From NCBI RefSeq assembly GCF_022230925.1, contig NZ_JAKKFH010000045.1:62001-126000 (forward strand): a stretch of 64,000 bases of DNA, given 5' to 3'. Below are positions 60,569-64,000 of the stretch, one piece after another (position 1 is the first letter of the stretch; the number at the start of each line of letters is the position of its first letter). The position numbers and the translations under genes are program-made. The notes below the pieces were generated by a model. The model was not told the origin of the DNA, made no database searches, and worked only from the letters and a program-made list of their open reading frames with translations. The stretch comes from Micromonospora alfalfae (GTDB lineage Bacteria; Actinomycetota; Actinomycetes; Mycobacteriales; Micromonosporaceae).

Positions 60569-61144
60569 TCACTCGACCTTCTCGGCCGGAACGGCCACGT
60601 GCAGGCGCACCTGAGGCACCAGCATGTCGTCGACGTCCAGCGCCCGGGCCGCCCCGTCGAGCTCCCAACCGGTGCTGGTCAGGAACTTCCGGGTCGCCTC
60701 GTCACCCTCGAACGCCCAGGCCACCGCCCGACTCATCCCGTCCTCCCGCCACAGGTCGACGGCGGCGGCGAGTAGCCGACTGCCGTGCCCCCGCCGGCCC
60801 CACCGCGGCTCCACCAGCAGGTCGGTCACCGCCGCCACGTCCGGGCCGAGCGCCTCGGCCGGCTCACCCGGGGCCAACGCCTCGCCGTCGGCCGGGCCGG
60901 AGGCGGCGAACCCCACCAGATACGATTGCTCGGCCTGTTCGACGGCGACCAGCACCCGGTGCGCGCCCGAGGGCGGCTCCAGCACCGCGGCGCTCCACCG
61001 CCGGGCGAGGAACGCCTCGTCCAGGTTGTCGAGCACATGCCGAGGAAGGATCCGGCGGTACGCGACCCGCCAGGTCGCGAGCTGGATGCGTGCGATCTCG
61101 CCGGCGTCCTCGGGACGCGCCGGGCGGACGTACCCGAGAGCCAT
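60569..61144 (-). CDS. GNAT-family acetyltransferase
   Basis: A 191-residue protein. YVRPARPEDAGEIARIQLATWRVAYRRILP is the N-terminal GNAT region, VTDLLVEPRWGRRGHGSRLLAAAVDLW the acetyl-CoA-binding loop, and AFEGDEATRKFLTSTGWELDG the C-terminal motif. The ATG at 61144 lacks a ribosome-binding site, but TAGGCT lies 8 nt upstream on this strand, compatible with leaderless transcription. It is divergent from the glycosyltransferase gene with 35 nt between starts. The substrate is unknown. Confidence 0.88.
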   Translation of the reverse strand: MALGYVRPARPEDAGEIARIQLATWRVAYRRILPRHVLDNLDEAFLARRWSAAVLEPPSGAHRVLVAVEQAEQSYLVGFAASGPADGEALAPGEPAEALGPDVAAVTDLLVEPRWGRRGHGSRLLAAAVDLWREDGMSRAVAWAFEGDEATRKFLTSTGWELDGAARALDVDDMLVPQVRLHVAVPAEKVE

Positions 61145-61179
61145 GGGACGGAAGCCTACGCAGGGCGAGGGAGACGACG

Positions 61180-62454
61180 GTGGCGCAGGGTGCCAACAGG
61201 ACAACCGCGCAGGTCGTCGGGGTGGTGGTGCTCGCCGCGGCGGTCACCGGGTTCCTCGCCGTCGCCGCCGTCCGGCACGGGTTCTTCGACCTGAAGGTCT
61301 ACTACGGCGCGTTGACCTGGTGGGTGCACGACGGCGGGGAGATCTACGACTACCTCAAGCCGGGCACCCAGTACGGCTTCACCTATCCGCCGTTCGCCGC
61401 GCTGGTGATGCTGCCGATGGCGTACCTGCCGTGGACGGCCGCGATCGTGGTGAGCGTGCTCGCCAGCGTGGCCACCACAGCGGTGCTGATCTGGTGGCTG
61501 GTCGACCCGATCGCCCGCCGCGCCGGCTGGACCCGGTGGTTCGCCCTCGCCGTGGCGCTCTGCCTGGCCGCCGCGTTCGAACCGATGCGGGAGACTGTCA
61601 ACTTCGGCCAGGTCAACACGCTGCTGCTCTTCCTGGTGGCGGTGGATCTGCTGCGGCTGCTGCCGGCCGGAAACCGGTGGGCCGGTGTGGGCATCGGCCT
61701 CGCCACGGCGATCAAACTGACCCCTGGCGTGTTCATCGTCTACCTGCTGGTGACCGGGCGGTGGCGGGCGGCGCTCACCGCCAGCGGCACGGCCGGCGGT
61801 GTGTCGCTGCTGGCCGCCGCGCTCTTCCCTGACGCGTCCCGGGAGTTCTGGACCGAGGCGCTGTGGAACACCGGGCGGGTGGGCGAACTGGCCTTCGTCT
61901 CCAACCAGTCGCTGCGCGGGGTGGTCGCCCGGCTCGACCCGGAGCACCCGAGCACAGTGCTGTGGCTGCTGCTCGTGCTCGGCACCCTGGCACTCTGGGC
62001 CTGGCGCTCCCGGGCCGCCGTCGTGGCCGGCGACGAGGCCACCGGCCTGGCGCTGACCGGCGCGGTGATGTGCCTGGTCAGCCCGGTCACCTGGGTGCAC
62101 CACCTGGTCTGGCTGCTGCCCGCCCTGATCCTGCTTGTCGACAACGCGATGGCCGCGCCGGCCGGCCGCCGACGGCAGGTCCTGCTGGCCGCCGCGACCA
62201 TCGGGTACGCGGTGCTGATCAGCCGGACCGTCTGGCTCTGGGAGAAGGACTTCACCGGCGTCGACGGCTTCCTGGGCAGCAACGCCTACGTGTGGGTCAG
62301 TCTCGCGTTGCTGGCCTTCCTGCCGATCCGCCGGTGGCTGACCCCGAACGGGTCAGCGGTCGAGGCGTCCGGCGTACCGCAGCTCGACCAGCCCGACCGG
62401 CAGGCCCCCACCGGCCAGCGGCACCTGGTAGGTCGACCGCTCACCGTCCGGTGA
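61180..62454 (+). CDS. GT87-like polyprenol-phosphate-dependent glycosyltransferase (DUF2029)
   Basis: A 424-residue multi-spanning protein. FFDLKVYYGALTWW near residue 38 holds the acidic/Tyr pattern at the first loop of alpha-mannosyltransferase PimE/DUF2029 proteins; YGFTYPPFAALVMLPMAYLP, FGQVNTLLLFLVAVDLL and GLATAIKLTPGVFIVYLL are family segments. It would transfer sugars from a polyprenyl phosphate donor to a lipoglycan or glycoconjugate at the membrane. GTG 61180 follows GAGGGAGA. Its last 102 nt overlap the convergent GNAT gene. Confidence 0.87.
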   Translation: MAQGANRTTAQVVGVVVLAAAVTGFLAVAAVRHGFFDLKVYYGALTWWVHDGGEIYDYLKPGTQYGFTYPPFAALVMLPMAYLPWTAAIVVSVLASVATTAVLIWWLVDPIARRAGWTRWFALAVALCLAAAFEPMRETVNFGQVNTLLLFLVAVDLLRLLPAGNRWAGVGIGLATAIKLTPGVFIVYLLVTGRWRAALTASGTAGGVSLLAAALFPDASREFWTEALWNTGRVGELAFVSNQSLRGVVARLDPEHPSTVLWLLLVLGTLALWAWRSRAAVVAGDEATGLALTGAVMCLVSPVTWVHHLVWLLPALILLVDNAMAAPAGRRRQVLLAAATIGYAVLISRTVWLWEKDFTGVDGFLGSNAYVWVSLALLAFLPIRRWLTPNGSAVEASGVPQLDQPDRQAPTGQRHLVGRPLTVR

Positions 62455-62904
62455 CAGGCCGACGCGCTCGCAGAAACGCCGGGCCCGCCGGTTGTCCGCC
62501 AGCACCCACGCCCGGTAGCCGGCCCAACCCCGCTCGGTGAGCCCGCTCCGGGCCGCGTCCAGCAACGCCGCCGCGGTCCCGTCACCCCAGTGGGCCGGCT
62601 CCACGTAGAGCGCCACCACCTCGCCGACCGTCGGGTCCAGGTCGTCCCGATCCTGGTTGCGACGGTACGGCCCGAAGGTGGTGAAGCCCACTACCAACCC
62701 GTCCACCTCGCCGAGCACTGTGGTGAACGGGTGTTCCGGATCGGCGGTGCCGACGTCGCGACGACGCTGCGCCCAGGCCACCACGTTGAGCCGACCGAGC
62801 ACCTCGTCCGGCATGAAGCCGGCGTAGCCCGCCTGCCAGCCGTGCACGTGTACCCGGGCGACCGCCTCGGCGTCGTCCGGCTCCTCCCGACGGATGGTCA
62901 GCAT
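62353..62904 (-). CDS. GNAT-family acetyltransferase
   Basis: A 183-residue protein. IRREEPDDAEAVARVHVHGWQAGYAGFMPDEVL is the N-terminal region of many GNATs; VGEVVALYVEPAHWGDGTAAALLDAA carries the acetyl-CoA-binding loop, RAWVLADNRRARRFCERVGLSPDGE the C-terminal motif. The end of the gene overlaps that of the glycosyltransferase on the other strand. Upstream is a 79-nt divergent region with the AlkX-like gene. Function unknown. Confidence 0.88.
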   Translation of the reverse strand: MLTIRREEPDDAEAVARVHVHGWQAGYAGFMPDEVLGRLNVVAWAQRRRDVGTADPEHPFTTVLGEVDGLVVGFTTFGPYRRNQDRDDLDPTVGEVVALYVEPAHWGDGTAAALLDAARSGLTERGWAGYRAWVLADNRRARRFCERVGLSPDGERSTYQVPLAGGGLPVGLVELRYAGRLDR

Positions 62905-62983
62905 TGCACCGTTCTATGCCCCGTTGGTCGTCACGTCCAGCTTCCCGCACCGGCGTCGTACCGATGAATTAATGTCGCCGACG

Positions 62984-64000
62984 ATGACCGCACCGGAATC
63001 GCTCTCGCTCGCCCAGGCCCGCCGCGTGGCGCTCGCCGCCCAGGGCTTCGCCGACCCGGCGCCGACGGGCGTGCCCACCCGCCGGCACCTGCGTCGCGTG
63101 CTGGGCCGGGTCGGGTTGATCCAGATGGACTCGGTCAACGTGCTGCAACGGGCGCACTACCTGCCGCTCTACAGCCGGCTCGGGCCCTACCCGACCACGT
63201 TGCTCGACCAGGCCGCCTACCGACGCCCGCGTGAGCTGTTCGAATACTGGGGCCATGAGGCGTCGCTGGTCCCGGTGGAACTGCACCCGACGCTGCGCTG
63301 GCGGATGGCCCGCGCGCACAGCGAATCCTGGGGCGGCATGCGGCGGATCGCCCAGGAGCAGCCTGAGCTGGTCGCCTGGGTGCGGGACGAAGTGGCCGCC
63401 CGGGGGCCGCTGACCGCCGCCGAGATCGAGCACGACGCTCCCCGCGAAACCGGCAACTGGGGTTGGAACTGGTCGGCGGTCAAGCGGGCGTTGGAGTTCC
63501 TGTTCTGGGCCGGGGAGGTGACCGCCGCCGAGCGCAGCACCTCCTTCGCCCGCCGCTACGACCTGCCCGAGCGGGTGCTGCCCGCAGCAGTGCTGGCCGA
63601 GCCCACACCCACCGACGCCGAGGCGTACCGGACGCTGGTTTCCCTCGCCGCGCGGTCCCTCGGGGTCGCCGCCGAGCCAGAGCTGCGCGACTACTTCCGG
63701 TTGCCGCTGGCCGGCGCCCGGCAGGCCGTCGCGGAGCTGGCCGAGGCCGGTGAGCTGGTGCCGGTCACCGTGTCGGGCTGGCGGCAGCCGGCCTGGCTGC
63801 ACACGTCCGCCCGGCTGCCCCGCTGGGTGCGGGGCAACACACTGGTCAGCCCCTTCGATCCGCTGATCTGGGAACGTGCCCGCACCGAGCGACTGTTCAA
63901 CTTCAGCTACCGGATCGAGATCTACGTCCCGGCGCCACAGCGGGTCTACGGCTACTACGTGCTGCCGTTCCTGCAGGGCGACCGGTTCACCGCCCGGGTC
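62984..64000 (+). CDS. Winged-helix DNA glycosylase, YcaQ/AlkX type (3'-truncated by the window)
   Basis: The first 339 residues of an HTH_42-family protein; the gene runs past the window end. RRVLGRVGLIQMDSVNVLQRAHYLPLYSRLGPY contains QMD, matching the Q-x-D active-site motif of YcaQ/AlkX glycosylases that unhook DNA interstrand crosslinks. FEYWGHEASLVP and LVSPFDPLIWERARTERLFNFSYRIEIYVPAPQRVYGYYVLPFL are further family segments. ATG 62984 is taken; the ATG at 62972 is in frame and would add four residues. TAATGT lies 8 nt before 62984, possibly a leaderless -10. Confidence 0.88.
   Translation, partial: MTAPESLSLAQARRVALAAQGFADPAPTGVPTRRHLRRVLGRVGLIQMDSVNVLQRAHYLPLYSRLGPYPTTLLDQAAYRRPRELFEYWGHEASLVPVELHPTLRWRMARAHSESWGGMRRIAQEQPELVAWVRDEVAARGPLTAAEIEHDAPRETGNWGWNWSAVKRALEFLFWAGEVTAAERSTSFARRYDLPERVLPAAVLAEPTPTDAEAYRTLVSLAARSLGVAAEPELRDYFRLPLAGARQAVAELAEAGELVPVTVSGWRQPAWLHTSARLPRWVRGNTLVSPFDPLIWERARTERLFNFSYRIEIYVPAPQRVYGYYVLPFLQGDRFTARV

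Overview
The window looks like a chromosomal core region of a high-GC actinomycete, most probably a Micromonosporaceae member (Micromonospora or Salinispora type). The basis is the very GC-rich codon use, frequent GTG starts, the conserved rimP-nusA-ylxR-infB-ylxP-rbfA-nrnA and truB-ribF-rpsO-pnp-dapB gene orders, an F420-type oxidoreductase, SAV2177-type methyltransferase and DUF6186 genes, and families of intergenic palindromes. This is inferred from content, not from a database search. I see no tRNA, rRNA, CRISPR array, insertion sequence or prophage.

Layout. 1-2.1 kb: a secreted transglycosylase-like gene on the minus strand with about 1.1 kb of repeat-rich non-coding DNA upstream. 2.1-15 kb: a fused two-half ABC exporter, an old-yellow-enzyme oxidoreductase, a dicarboxylate/amino-acid symporter, DUF998, a glutathionyl-hydroquinone-reductase-like enzyme, a thiolase, a SAM methyltransferase followed by a PAS-GGDEF-EAL protein, and DUF456. 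15-21.5 kb: a likely amine-catabolic run of APC permease, glutamine-synthetase-like ligase, aldehyde dehydrogenase, short-chain dehydrogenase and gamma-glutamyl hydrolase. 22-28 kb: a 1219-residue hybrid histidine kinase/SpoIIE phosphatase/RsbW-type kinase facing a STAS gene, then methionine aminopeptidase and a VIT-family transporter. 28-34.5 kb (minus strand): a nucleotidyltransferase-like protein, an F420-type oxidoreductase, a PadR-ABC ATPase-FtsX permease operon with a clear operator, and a DUF4439/Tat-lipoprotein pair.

34.7-53 kb is the translation and RNA block: rimP, nusA, ylxR, infB, ylxP, rbfA and nrnA, two small membrane proteins, a MATE transporter, an anchored hypothetical protein, then truB, ribF, rpsO, pnp, an M16 peptidase and dapB. 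53-64 kb: an acetyltransferase bracketed by palindromes, then a carbohydrate locus with a debranching-type glucosidase divergent from lacI-SBP-permease-permease across a twin operator. Two GNAT genes, a GT87-type membrane glycosyltransferase and the start of a YcaQ/AlkX-type DNA glycosylase gene, cut by the window end, complete it.

The most distinctive non-gene signals are seven long intergenic palindromes with GATC in the outer stem (at least four sequence families), a 47-bp repeat beginning GTGAGCGCGAGGA at or near gene ends, and 27-bp minisatellites at three loci. The protein observations I rate highest are the complete partner-switch chain in one polypeptide, the amine route that uses a short-chain dehydrogenase, and RGG-type tracts in both IF2 and PNPase.
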